Assembly (NCBI GenBank): GCA_002862205.1
Contig: PKCN01000374.1
Location: 1 to 38,275, forward strand
DNA from: Planctomycetaceae bacterium
GTDB lineage: Bacteria > Planctomycetota > Planctomycetia > Pirellulales > Pirellulaceae
Direction: 5' to 3'
DNA length: 38,275 bases
The notes under the pieces were generated by a model that ran no database searches, had not been told where the DNA came from, and saw only the letters and a list, made by a program, of their open reading frames with translations. Position 1 is the first letter of the stretch, and each line of letters begins with the position of its first letter. Positions 26,841 to 35,535 of this stretch are shown here, piece by piece. The position numbers were made by a program, and so were the translations under genes.

Positions 26841-27323
26841 ATGCCGCCACAACTGATCGTTTTCGATCTCGACTTCACACTTTGGGACTGCGACGGCACT
26901 TGGTGTGACTGCCTTTCCCCTCCCTTTGAGATCCGATCTGGAATGGTTTTGGACTCGAGGAAAAGACACATCACACTCTATTCGGATATTCAAAAAATAT
27001 TGGATGAGTGCAAGTTCCAAAAATGGAAAATGGCTTTAGCCTCGCGGACAGAACAACCCGCCTGGGCGCAACAACTGATTGAGTTACTGGGGATTGCTGA
27101 GCATTTCAGCTACTCAGAAATTTATCCTTCGAGCAAACTGGAACATTTTGCTGCACTCAGAGAAGCGACCAATATCGAGTACCAGCAAATGCTGTTCTTT
27201 GACGACGAAAGACGCAACATCACTGAGGTGAGTTCACTTGGTGTCTGCTGCGTTCATGTCACCCAGGGATTGAATCATCTGCTATTCAGGCAAAGTTTGG
27301 ATCGCTTTGAGCAGCACAACTGA
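26841..27323 (+). CDS. MDP-1-type magnesium-dependent HAD phosphatase
   Basis: The ATG at 26841 (a GTG precedes it directly) gives 160 residues. HAD motifs are present: motif I VFDLDFTLWDCD with nucleophile Asp9 and acid/base Asp11; motif II ALASRTEQP with Ser; motif III Lys in SSKLEHF; motif IV FFDDERRNI. The LDFTLWDCD sequence and short length without a cap domain are typical of MDP-1 (eukaryotic magnesium-dependent phosphatase 1), which hydrolyses phosphate from small molecules or glycated/phosphotyrosine substrates. Bacterial relatives are common in planctomycetes, but their substrate is not known. It is divergent from the caspase-like gene. Confidence 0.85.
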   Translation: MPPQLIVFDLDFTLWDCDGTWCDCLSPPFEIRSGMVLDSRKRHITLYSDIQKILDECKFQKWKMALASRTEQPAWAQQLIELLGIAEHFSYSEIYPSSKLEHFAALREATNIEYQQMLFFDDERRNITEVSSLGVCCVHVTQGLNHLLFRQSLDRFEQHN

Positions 27324-27544
27324 GCATCAATTGGGGAATTTCCGCTTCAAGTGTCTTCCCAGAAGTTGCAAGAAACGCTGGTCAGCAGAAAAAGTTTCAA
27401 GGCCGCGTGACATTCAGTAGGGGAAAACGCCCTTACAAAGCGGGGTAAAAGTCCGACAATCCCGACGATTTGCCGTCGAGCATGGATCCAGAAAGCCTCC
27501 CATTTCCGGGTCAGACGGAATCATTTGGAGATTATTTTGCAACT

Positions 27545-27632
27545 TGCGTGATGTCCACTCAGAGGATGCGTGATGTCCAGTCAGAAGGAGCGTCATGTCC
27601 ACTCAGAGGATGCATCATGTCCACTCAGAGGA
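27545..27632. repeat. 21-23-bp tandem repeat, 4 copies
   Basis: Units start at 27545, 27567, 27590 and 27611 and share the core ATGTCCACTCAGAGGA (second copy: ATGTCCAGTCAGAAGGA). Unit length varies (22, 23, 21, 22 bp). The array ends about 120 bp before the sigma factor start. Confidence 0.85.
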
Positions 27633-27699
27633 GTGGTGCAGCCCTGAAAAACCGTCTCACTGGTCAGATGGCAGTGGATAATGCGAATTATTTGCCGTT

Positions 27700-27719
27700 G
27701 TTTACCCAGAGGAGTAAAC
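27700..27719. promoter_or_regulatory. Inverted repeat 35 bp before the sigma factor gene
   Basis: GTTTAC and GTAAAC arms are separated by 8 bases (CCAGAGGA). Position and symmetry suit a dimeric regulator site or a leader hairpin; the intervening AGAGGAG is 40 bases from the start and too far to be the ribosome-binding site. Confidence 0.35.
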
Positions 27720-27754
27720 TACAAGCCTCATCTTTTCTTATCTGAGACCGTGTC

Positions 27755-28408
27755 ATGGTCAACATTTCAACATCAGGATCGCCGTGTGCGCACGTAGATT
27801 TCCGGGATCTACTGGATCGTGCCAGAAACGGTGACATCGAATCTCTGGGCAAGTTGCTTCAGTGGTACGCAAATTATTTAAACATTTTGGCCTCGACGTC
27901 ACTGGATCGCCAACTACGTCAAAGAATCAATCCATCCGACGTAGTTCAAGAAACGATGCTCGCTGCACATCGTGACTTCAATGCATTCCGCGGAACCAGT
28001 CAGCCAGAAATGCTTGGCTGGCTTCGCAAGATTCTGATCAACACGCTGCACCGCGCATTCTCGACTCATGTACGGGCCGACAAACGCGACATCCGGCGTG
28101 AAGTGTCCATTGAGCGTACATCACAGCGGATGGATGAATCTGCCTGCAATCTGGCTGCGATCCTGCCCGGACGCGCGAATTCGCCAAGTGAACCAATGAG
28201 GGCGAGGGAACAAGCTGTAGATTTCGCAAATCAACTCAACCAACTGCCTACCCAATACCGAGATGTGATCGTCTATCGCGTATTGCAGGGTCTGGCGTTT
28301 GAAGAAATTGCGGAACGGATGGATCGCTCATGTGGTGCCGTACGAATGCTGTGGCTGCGAGCTCTTGACCAATTCAAATTGTCATACGGGGACTCCAATG
28401 ATTGCTAG
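27755..28408 (+). CDS. ECF-type RNA polymerase sigma factor (planctomycete subfamily)
   Basis: The 217-residue protein has sigma region 2 at about 45-110 (QRINPSDVVQETMLAAHRDF, with RGTSQPEMLGWLRKILINTL) and region 4 at about 155-215 (LPTQYRDVIVYRVLQGLAFEEIAERM, with GAVRMLWLRALDQFK). A linker of about 45 residues joins them; sigma region 3 is missing, as in ECF factors. The NPSDVVQET/EFLGWLR-type sequence is that of the planctomycete-specific sigma-70 subfamilies. Such genes commonly sit beside Ser/Thr kinase genes; here the kinase start overlaps this gene by 11 bp. No anti-sigma factor with a zinc motif is seen, so control through phosphorylation by the kinase is an inference. Confidence 0.9.
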   Translation: MVNISTSGSPCAHVDFRDLLDRARNGDIESLGKLLQWYANYLNILASTSLDRQLRQRINPSDVVQETMLAAHRDFNAFRGTSQPEMLGWLRKILINTLHRAFSTHVRADKRDIRREVSIERTSQRMDESACNLAAILPGRANSPSEPMRAREQAVDFANQLNQLPTQYRDVIVYRVLQGLAFEEIAERMDRSCGAVRMLWLRALDQFKLSYGDSNDC

Positions 28409-31190
28409 GCGAAATCCTCAAAACATCTCTTCATCCTCTTGCCAGATCGCGGACCTGAATCATGATCAGCAACAACGCCTGACAGACGTCCTTGACGACT
28501 ACCTGAAAGGACTTGAAGAAGGTGAACCGGTCGATGTTCAAAAAGTCCTACGGCAAAACGCTGACATTGCCGACACACTGCGGGACTACCTCGCAACCCT
28601 TAACAGTTTGCGAGGCATTGCACCTGGATTTCAATCCCATGGTGACCTCGAGCCACTGGTGTCAGGTGATTCCGGTGACTCCGTTCATTCGCTGCAACTG
28701 GGTGAGTACACCATCATTGGTGAAGTGGGCCGTGGTGGGATGGGTATTGTCTATGAGGCCCAACACGATGCGCTGAACCGGCGCGTGGCATTAAAAATCC
28801 TTCCCATTGCTTCGATGCTCGACTCTCGGCAAATCGCCCGATTCAAAAATGAATCAAACGCAGCCGCACAACTACAGCACCCACACATCGTGCCGATTTA
28901 CAGCGTTGGTATGGAAAGGGGCATCCATTACTACGCGATGCAATTCATTGAAGGAGAAAACATTGAATCAGCCATCGCAACTGCCAACGAATCGGGGCAA
29001 CAGGACCATTATCGACAAGTTCTTTCCAGAGTTGCTGAGGTAGCAGATGCACTTCACTGTGCCCACCAATGCGGCATCATTCACCGGGACATCAAACCGT
29101 CAAACCTGATTCTGGACAAGTCGGGAAAAATCTGGGTCACTGACTTTGGACTCGCCCGCTGCCAAAATCAAAACTCACTGACCTTGAGTGGTGATGTGGT
29201 CGGCACGATGCGATACATGAGCCCTGAGCAGGCAGCGGGCCAGATGGAGCGTGTTGACCACCGAGCCGACATCTATTCTCTGGGGGCCACACTGTACGAA
29301 ATGCTGACCGGGCTTCCAGCGATCACAGGAGAAGACAGCCCAGCAGTCTTGAGTGAGATTGCCAATTGCCCAGTGCCCAAACCGCGACGATTGAAACCTG
29401 ATTTGCCGCCAGCCATCGACTTTGTTGTCCAAAAAGCCATGGCAAAGAACAAGGATGATCGCTATTGCACGGCGTTGGAATTTGCCAATGACCTCGAAGC
29501 TGTGCTTGACCAAAAGCCAACTCTGGCAAGACCTCCCTCCAGAACATGGCTGTTAAAACAATGGACCAGTCGACACCGCAGACTCGTTCTGAGCACATCG
29601 GTCATGCTGCTATTTGGAATCGCTGCGATGCTGACAGCGCTCGTGGTCATTGCGAACAAAAATGGGGAACTGCAGGCGAGCAAGCAAGCAGCTGATCGAA
29701 ATTTCCAGAAAGCACAGGAAGCAGTCGGCACGCTTGGGCTCGCGGTCTCTGCTGATCTTGCATCCATTCCAGGAACTGAGCATATCAGACAATCAGTACT
29801 TGAAAACACTCTCAAACATTACAAGGATTTTGTTCAGGAGTCCGAAGGCAAAAGAACATTACTGTCTGAACTTGCCCTGACACACAGTCGCATTGGTTCT
29901 CTGATTCTCGAATTGGAATCTCCTGAGGCGGCGATCCCGCATTTTGCTGCATCTGAAAATTCCTATCGGGCACTTTTAACTGAGAATCCAGGATCCGTAG
30001 AAGCGTTACAGGGACGTGCTCGCAATCTGAACCAGATGGGACTTGCCCAGACAGCAAGCGGTGATCACCAAGGTGCGCGACGATGCTACGACCATGCTAT
30101 AAGAATTCAGCAGAACCTGACCGAACATACGTCTGCTGTCGAGCATCAAATCGACCTTGCATTGAGTCAAAGCAACCTCGGTTTGCTGATGGTCGCCGCC
30201 GACAACGCGAGTGAAGCAGAAATAATCTTACACCAATCAGTGAACAGCCTGTCCAAACTGACCCAAACGCATCCCAATCATGTCCTCGCCAATCGGGGAC
30301 TCGCCGCAGCACTGACCAACCTCAGTTCCCTCACCCTGGACACTGCACCTGATCAAGCCATTGTGCTTCTTGAAGCAGCAATCGACTGCCAACTTCGAAT
30401 TCGCAAATCTGCCCCCAGTCAGCTCAAGTCATCCAGCGAAATTGCGAACACATACAACGCATTGGGTGCAGCAGAGCTTTCTGCGGAAAATCCATCTGAG
30501 GCTATCGATGCCTTTGCGCTCGCAATCGAAATCAATCGTAAAATGCATGCGATTGCCCCCTCGGTCAGCAACTACCGAGATGACCTGGCAACGAGCCTCA
30601 ACAACATTGCCAATGCCTACTATCAACAGCAACAATACGCGTCAGCCACCCAGGCCGCACGCGAAGCCATCAACTTGCAATTGACCAGCCTGAAACGCAA
30701 TCCGGCGAATGCTGATTCACTCAAGCGACTTGCAATCATGCATGGCAATTTGGCGGCAGCTCTGGCTGCCATGGAATTGACCGCAACTGCCATCCAAGCG
30801 TACCAGCATGCAATCGACTTTCAAACTCAAGTACTGGAAGTCGACCCCACGGATACGGCAAGTCAAATCAGCCTGATGCAACTGTACAGTGCGTTGCTGC
30901 GATACCAGATTCAACAACAACACTGGAACGAAGCCAACCGGACATTGACCGCGTACCGACTTGCCGCCGAAGACCGGCCTGAACATATAATCCCAGCGGC
31001 AACAAGCATTGCAGAAATTTCAAAGTCATTTGACGGTCATCGACATCAGGAACTATTCACCGCCAACATCGCCGCTCTCTTCGCCACTGCGAAGCAGCGT
31101 GGTATCAACATCAATCCGGCCATTCTGGAGACAGAGGTCTTTGCCAATTTCAGCGAAGACAATCAGATTCGCAGGGCGGTGCGGAAATGA
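28398..31190 (+). CDS. Membrane Ser/Thr protein kinase with TPR sensor region
   Basis: The ATG at 28398 overlaps the sigma gene (GGGGA six bases before it) and gives 930 residues. After about 100 residues with a helical segment (DVLDDYLKGLEEGEPVDV) comes a full Hanks-type kinase: Gly loop GRGGMG near 110, VALKIL Lys near 131, IIHRDIKPSNL near 227, TDFGLA near 248 and MRYMSPEQAAG. All catalytic residues are present, so it should be active. One membrane helix (VMLLFGIAAMLTALVVIA, about 398-418) separates it from about 500 residues of TPR-like helices (repeats such as ALAQTASGDHQGARRCYDHAI), presumably on the far side of the membrane and acting as sensor or scaffold. The stop overlaps the next gene's ATGA. 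Confidence 0.92.
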   Translation: MIARRNPQNISSSSCQIADLNHDQQQRLTDVLDDYLKGLEEGEPVDVQKVLRQNADIADTLRDYLATLNSLRGIAPGFQSHGDLEPLVSGDSGDSVHSLQLGEYTIIGEVGRGGMGIVYEAQHDALNRRVALKILPIASMLDSRQIARFKNESNAAAQLQHPHIVPIYSVGMERGIHYYAMQFIEGENIESAIATANESGQQDHYRQVLSRVAEVADALHCAHQCGIIHRDIKPSNLILDKSGKIWVTDFGLARCQNQNSLTLSGDVVGTMRYMSPEQAAGQMERVDHRADIYSLGATLYEMLTGLPAITGEDSPAVLSEIANCPVPKPRRLKPDLPPAIDFVVQKAMAKNKDDRYCTALEFANDLEAVLDQKPTLARPPSRTWLLKQWTSRHRRLVLSTSVMLLFGIAAMLTALVVIANKNGELQASKQAADRNFQKAQEAVGTLGLAVSADLASIPGTEHIRQSVLENTLKHYKDFVQESEGKRTLLSELALTHSRIGSLILELESPEAAIPHFAASENSYRALLTENPGSVEALQGRARNLNQMGLAQTASGDHQGARRCYDHAIRIQQNLTEHTSAVEHQIDLALSQSNLGLLMVAADNASEAEIILHQSVNSLSKLTQTHPNHVLANRGLAAALTNLSSLTLDTAPDQAIVLLEAAIDCQLRIRKSAPSQLKSSSEIANTYNALGAAELSAENPSEAIDAFALAIEINRKMHAIAPSVSNYRDDLATSLNNIANAYYQQQQYASATQAAREAINLQLTSLKRNPANADSLKRLAIMHGNLAAALAAMELTATAIQAYQHAIDFQTQVLEVDPTDTASQISLMQLYSALLRYQIQQQHWNEANRTLTAYRLAAEDRPEHIIPAATSIAEISKSFDGHRHQELFTANIAALFATAKQRGININPAILETEVFANFSEDNQIRRAVRK

Positions 31191-32650
31191 TTCAACATCG
31201 AAACAAACACCAGCAAAGCAAGCGAACCTGTCGCGTTGAATTGCTCGAACAACGAATGACTCTTAGCGGCATGGGATTGATCGGCGCAAATGGCCTTGGC
31301 TCCCACACCCCGGAACTGAACGGTCATTCACATCAGCAAGCCCGGGAATCGGCTCAACCCAGCGAACACTCCTCTGAGCTATCACCTGAACATAAACGTA
31401 CACACAATGACCAGACTTCGCACCCATCGGAAATCCACCCACCCCAACGTGGTCCTCACACAGACCCACATCCGACACATCATCAGTATCTCTCGCACAC
31501 TCGACACCCCCAACCTCATCACTCAGCTTTCGAACGCAGTGGCCAGAACGATAGCTTGACTGTTGCGGCAGCGTCCCCAGCGATCTCGCAGGAATTGACA
31601 GAACAGTCTCCAGCTCCAGTCTTTAACGCCAATGAGCCGTTATTCAATCCACCGTCAGCCACTCTGGAATCACTTGCAGTTGTGATCACGCAACGCCCCA
31701 ACACTCCTTCCAGCTTGACTCCTTCCAGCTTGACTCCTTCCAGCTCGCCTAATTCCCGAAGTGATTCTCTTGTGCTGACGGGATCAACAGACGAATCCAC
31801 GTTGTTTGACAATACGAATGATGACTTTCCAGCCAGCCCAGCAAACGCTCTCAATCCCGAAGCGTCCAGTACTAATTCCACAACGAAAAACACCCTATCC
31901 AACAGTGACCCACGCAATGTATCAGCCAGCAACTTATCTCAGGCCAGAGTGAGCGCAGCTGAACGAACGAGCCACAGCGAGCTACCAACGGCACAACAGC
32001 TGGCATCACCACCAACTCACACGGCTGAAGAAGCTGCAGACTCGCTATTTGCTTCAGACTTCGTTCAGCATGAATTACAAATACAGGTGCGAGGGCCCCA
32101 CCACGAAAGGGCCCAGTTGCCTACAAATAGCATTCATCTGCAACTCACCAGTCTGGAGGATTTACTGCAGAGCCTCGCCATATCTCGTGCAACCGGACAC
32201 CGAGCTGGCAACGCCGACGCAGCAACAGGAGATAAGGTTAGGGGTGTGGAGCAAGACGCATCCCACACCAATCAGCGGGCGTCGAGGTTGAATCCCATGA
32301 TCCTGTTGATGCCAACAGACCCTTCCCATTCTGAATCAGCTGCAACAGCCAAGTTGCATCCCACACAGCTGCAGCACAGTAGCCAATGGGGTATCCCGTT
32401 GGGGCGACACCGTGCAATCACGTCGACCCTTGTTCACGAAGCGACTTCACACGAACCCATTTTGACTGGCCCACCTGGCATGCGTGATGAGTTGGCGTCC
32501 CTCCCCGTGGATCCCAACAGCAAACCGATGAACTTCACGCCCACAGCACCACGCGGATTTGCAATTTTATGCTGTGTGATGGTCATTCCGCTCATCCGTC
32601 GAAAGTATCAACAACGACGCAGGTCGCCGTACCAATGTCTTGGAGATTGA
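31187..32650 (+). CDS. Low-complexity protein with LEPR-XLL-like N-terminus and C-terminal hydrophobic/basic tail
   Basis: The ATG overlaps the kinase stop by 4 bp (ATGA). The 487-residue product starts with basic residues and CRVELLEQRMTLSGMG (16-30), similar to the LEPR-XLL motif (LEDRMMLS and alike) found at the N-termini of many large planctomycete surface proteins. The middle is disordered: His/Pro/Gln-rich at 40-115, then Ser/Thr/Asn/Ala-rich with a 15-bp repeat encoding SSLTP near residue 175. The end is a short hydrophobic stretch (GFAILCCVMVIPLI) followed by RRKYQQRRR, shaped like a cell-surface sorting signal or tail anchor. No enzyme motif is seen. Co-translation with a kinase and sigma factor suggests it is part of that signalling route. 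Confidence 0.7.
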   Translation: MIQHRNKHQQSKRTCRVELLEQRMTLSGMGLIGANGLGSHTPELNGHSHQQARESAQPSEHSSELSPEHKRTHNDQTSHPSEIHPPQRGPHTDPHPTHHQYLSHTRHPQPHHSAFERSGQNDSLTVAAASPAISQELTEQSPAPVFNANEPLFNPPSATLESLAVVITQRPNTPSSLTPSSLTPSSSPNSRSDSLVLTGSTDESTLFDNTNDDFPASPANALNPEASSTNSTTKNTLSNSDPRNVSASNLSQARVSAAERTSHSELPTAQQLASPPTHTAEEAADSLFASDFVQHELQIQVRGPHHERAQLPTNSIHLQLTSLEDLLQSLAISRATGHRAGNADAATGDKVRGVEQDASHTNQRASRLNPMILLMPTDPSHSESAATAKLHPTQLQHSSQWGIPLGRHRAITSTLVHEATSHEPILTGPPGMRDELASLPVDPNSKPMNFTPTAPRGFAILCCVMVIPLIRRKYQQRRRSPYQCLGD

Positions 32651-32699
32651 CGTTTCAGGTGTTGATGCATGCTCGGAGAATGTTAGTTCTGCATTCAAC

Positions 32700-35174
32700 C
32701 TAGGCATGGGAATCATCTTTGCCCAAATATTTCTTGGGCTGTGACAGCGTTTCGATTTGGTTCGCGCGACAGAGATTCAAAAGGGACTCGGCATTTTTCA
32801 GTAAGTCGATCCACTCGAGTTGTCCCTGATTTGCTTCTTCCCGAATTCTATCAGCGGCAGACGCAATCTCTTCGCTTTGATGTTTTCGGGCGGTATTTGC
32901 CAAACTTGCAGCGAGCTCCTGAAGTTCCACAACATCCCGGGCGTCAACCGCATCCGCAATTTTCTCCGCCTGTGCACCGATAGCTGTCACAGACAGATCG
33001 ACTTGCGGCTCCAGATCACGCTTGCCTTGTGTCCCATCCTGCTGCAAAAAGTGAACAAGATGCTCAACCAGCGCAGGATCGAACTGCTGACCGGCACATT
33101 CCTGCAACTCCTCGATGGCCTCAAGCTGTGACTTGGCTGGACGGTGCCTCTGTTCTGTAATCATTGCATCGTAGGCGTCAGACAATTTCAGCAGTCTGGC
33201 CGTCAGCGGGATGTCATTGCCCATCGGCAAGGGAGAATCAGAGTCATTGTTCCGGTAATCAGCTCGATAGGTACGAAGTATTTCAAATAGTTCGTCCGAG
33301 CTGAATGTACATGAGATAATTTCCAAACCAATCCGCTCATACTGCCGCATCGACGTCCATTCATCGTTCGACAGTTGGTCCGGCTTCAAAAGTATGTCAT
33401 CGGCGATTCCAATCTTTCCAATGTCGTGCAACAAGGCAGCAATTTCCAACAGGTAGATATCCCTTGCACTGAGTAATCCGTCAGCCAACTTGAGACACAA
33501 ATCGGCAACTCTTCTGGAATGTTCTGCTGTCTCATAATCACGGTAAGCCAGCGCGCTGACCAATGCTTTTACTGCGCGAAAAGAAATATCATTTTCTTCG
33601 TGTTCGTTCTGGACAGGGCACAATCTCTGACCTGTCGCATAATCATCCCACTGCTCGAACGATTCTGAAAATGCCACCACCGCATCTCGTCCGCTACGCT
33701 TGGCCCCATACAGACATCGATCTGCCTGATTGATCAATTCCTCAGGACTACTGGCACCAGACTGCAGATCTGAGATCCCGATACTGACGCTGACAGACAA
33801 ATCAGGGTACTCATCAAGTCGGAGGGCTCTGACTTTGTCTCGCACCAAATTCGCCTGTTCCATGACAGACCCCATCCAATGATCTTTGATGACGATACAG
33901 AATTCTTCACCACCATACCGACAAACCAGGGCCGATTCTGTAAACACATCCACCAGGATACCGGAAACTCGCACCAGTACATCATCACCGGTTTGGTGAC
34001 CATATTGATCGTTGACATTTTTGAAGTGATCGCAGTCCAACATCAGACATGCCAACTCACCATCATTTGCGGAAACATCTTCCCAGAGCACCTCAAGTTG
34101 CTCAAAGAAAGCCCGACGATTCAGGCATCCCGTCATGGCATCCTGAGTGGCCAAAATCTGCAACTCACGATTCTGAAGACGAACCTCATCACGACTGCTT
34201 TTCAACATTGCAAGCATGTGCTCGGTTTGCGCACGGTGCTGTTCACTATCAGTCACATCCCGAAACGTAAGCAACACATCCCGCAATTCTTCATCCGGCG
34301 ATTCAACTGGAGACGAATTGATTGAGAAGAATCGATAGACTCCATCCGGCTTTTGAAAACGCATCAGTTGCTCTATCTGCGATTGCGATTCATCACGAGC
34401 GCGAATCCAGGGGAAATCGGATTTTCGCGTTGCTTCACTGCAATCCCAGGACAGTGAACTAACACTCTTGCCAATCAACTGGTCGGTATGCAGACCAGTC
34501 ATTTTTTGAAATGCCAGATTTGTGAGGATGATTTTTTCGTGCTTGTCCATCACCAGCAGGCCCTCGGACAACATGTCAATGGAATGCCGCACACGCTTGG
34601 GAATCCCCTGCGCAGCGTGCATTTTGGTAACACTGCGTCCCCACTGAGAGATACACAACAACACACTGATGGTCAGCACCAGCAACAGAGGCCAGACATT
34701 CAGGTCGTAATCGGAGACTGCATTGACAACCTCCGCAGGTCGGAAAAAGGTTCGAGCACGATAATAAAAGTCCACTCGCCCTGCGAGTCCCGACGTTCCT
34801 GTGACAACTCTCGAATCGATTTGATGGTCAACACTTCCTATTTCATCGAGCGTTGCGATGTCCGGCACGACGAGGGTGGCAGCATGACGATCTGGCGTAT
34901 TGCCAGCATCCGGTACTTCCAGGGAGCCAAAGCACTCGACCCGGATTGCCTTCAAACCCGGTTCCGTACGCACGGTCTGCTGCAGCAAATCCACCAACTG
35001 CTCTGTTTCACTGCCAGTCCTCTTTTTTGCCAACCAAGCCTGGAATCCGTGGATAACTTGCCCGTTCAAATCCGTACGTGTTGCTTTCAAGATTTCAGAT
35101 TGGGGGACTTGCCGCAAGCCGATCCATATCACCAGTGTCAGGAGCGCAAACAGCAGCATCAGAAAGGTGCTCAT
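32700..35174 (-). CDS. PAS-GGDEF-HD-GYP-HPt-like protein, probable diguanylate cyclase
   Basis: From the ATG at 35174 the product has 824 residues; the frame continues upstream to 35501 (ATGs at 35384 and 35465), so the start is uncertain. Order: helix 2-24, extracytoplasmic sensor region about 25-155, helix about 156-176, PAS domain about 195-310 (LSEGLLVMDKHEKIILTNLAF), GGDEF domain about 345-500 with DAMTGCLNRRAFF, LDCDHFKNVNDQYGH and intact RYGGEEF near 419, then an HD domain (AEHSRRVADLCLKLA, HDIGKIG near 581). The HHExxDGxGYP block is replaced by RTYRADYRNN near 634. The last 90 residues resemble an HPt domain with Ala756 where the phospho-His would be. There is no RxxD inhibition site before GGEEF. 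Net prediction: c-di-GMP synthesis, with decayed hydrolase and HPt-like parts. Confidence 0.85.
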   Translation of the reverse strand: MSTFLMLLFALLTLVIWIGLRQVPQSEILKATRTDLNGQVIHGFQAWLAKKRTGSETEQLVDLLQQTVRTEPGLKAIRVECFGSLEVPDAGNTPDRHAATLVVPDIATLDEIGSVDHQIDSRVVTGTSGLAGRVDFYYRARTFFRPAEVVNAVSDYDLNVWPLLLVLTISVLLCISQWGRSVTKMHAAQGIPKRVRHSIDMLSEGLLVMDKHEKIILTNLAFQKMTGLHTDQLIGKSVSSLSWDCSEATRKSDFPWIRARDESQSQIEQLMRFQKPDGVYRFFSINSSPVESPDEELRDVLLTFRDVTDSEQHRAQTEHMLAMLKSSRDEVRLQNRELQILATQDAMTGCLNRRAFFEQLEVLWEDVSANDGELACLMLDCDHFKNVNDQYGHQTGDDVLVRVSGILVDVFTESALVCRYGGEEFCIVIKDHWMGSVMEQANLVRDKVRALRLDEYPDLSVSVSIGISDLQSGASSPEELINQADRCLYGAKRSGRDAVVAFSESFEQWDDYATGQRLCPVQNEHEENDISFRAVKALVSALAYRDYETAEHSRRVADLCLKLADGLLSARDIYLLEIAALLHDIGKIGIADDILLKPDQLSNDEWTSMRQYERIGLEIISCTFSSDELFEILRTYRADYRNNDSDSPLPMGNDIPLTARLLKLSDAYDAMITEQRHRPAKSQLEAIEELQECAGQQFDPALVEHLVHFLQQDGTQGKRDLEPQVDLSVTAIGAQAEKIADAVDARDVVELQELAASLANTARKHQSEEIASAADRIREEANQGQLEWIDLLKNAESLLNLCRANQIETLSQPKKYLGKDDSHA

Positions 35175-35375
35175 GGAGCGCGCAGAGGCAACACGGTTCG
35201 TGAGCACAGTAGAAATCCGATTCAGTGCAGTTTCGTCAACAGAAGTGAGGCTTCTAGAACTGTGTTTAACGTTGCTGTGTTGTGCAACGTCTGGATTGAA
35301 TTCCGACCACCGGATCAAACAGCAGAGCAAGTCTTTAACGATTGTGCGGGTTATGTCGCCGTCGCCCGCGAGTCG

Positions 35376-35419
35376 GCCCTCCATCGCCCCTCCGTCGGCC
35401 CTCCATCGCCCCTCCGTCG
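35376..35419. repeat. 22-bp direct repeat, 2 copies
   Basis: Two perfect 22-bp copies starting GCCCTCCATCGCCCC (35376-35397 and 35398-35419), with partial similarity on either side. The array lies in the uncertain upstream extension of the GGDEF gene and creates an ATG with a GGAGGGG in front on the minus strand. Confidence 0.85.
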
Positions 35420-35535
35420 CCTCGCAGGTCGGCCCGAATGCGTGGGTTCGTCTACCCGGGTGCACCATTGATCCCTTGGGGCGGAAAACAAATCCATCCA
35501 CGTCAATTCAAATTCGAACACAGCTCATCGCCGCT

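Larger units (their letters stand above)
27324..27754. other. Intergenic region upstream of sigma factor with repeat array and inverted repeat
   Basis: The open frame 27470-27745 is produced by the repeat array and has no domain. The region holds a small hairpin candidate (CGACG/CGTCG arms, 27463-27478), a four-unit array (27545-27632) and an inverted repeat (27700-27719) close to the sigma gene. It is the most likely control region of the sigma-kinase cassette. Confidence 0.55.

Noticed and set aside
27470-27745. 91-residue plus-strand ORF before the sigma factor
   Set aside because: Much of it is the translated repeat array; it ends just before the sigma start without overlap and has no domain.
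32651-32699. Bidirectional terminator between the convergent LEPR-like and GGDEF genes
   Set aside because: No stem with a following T-run could be found in these 49 bases.
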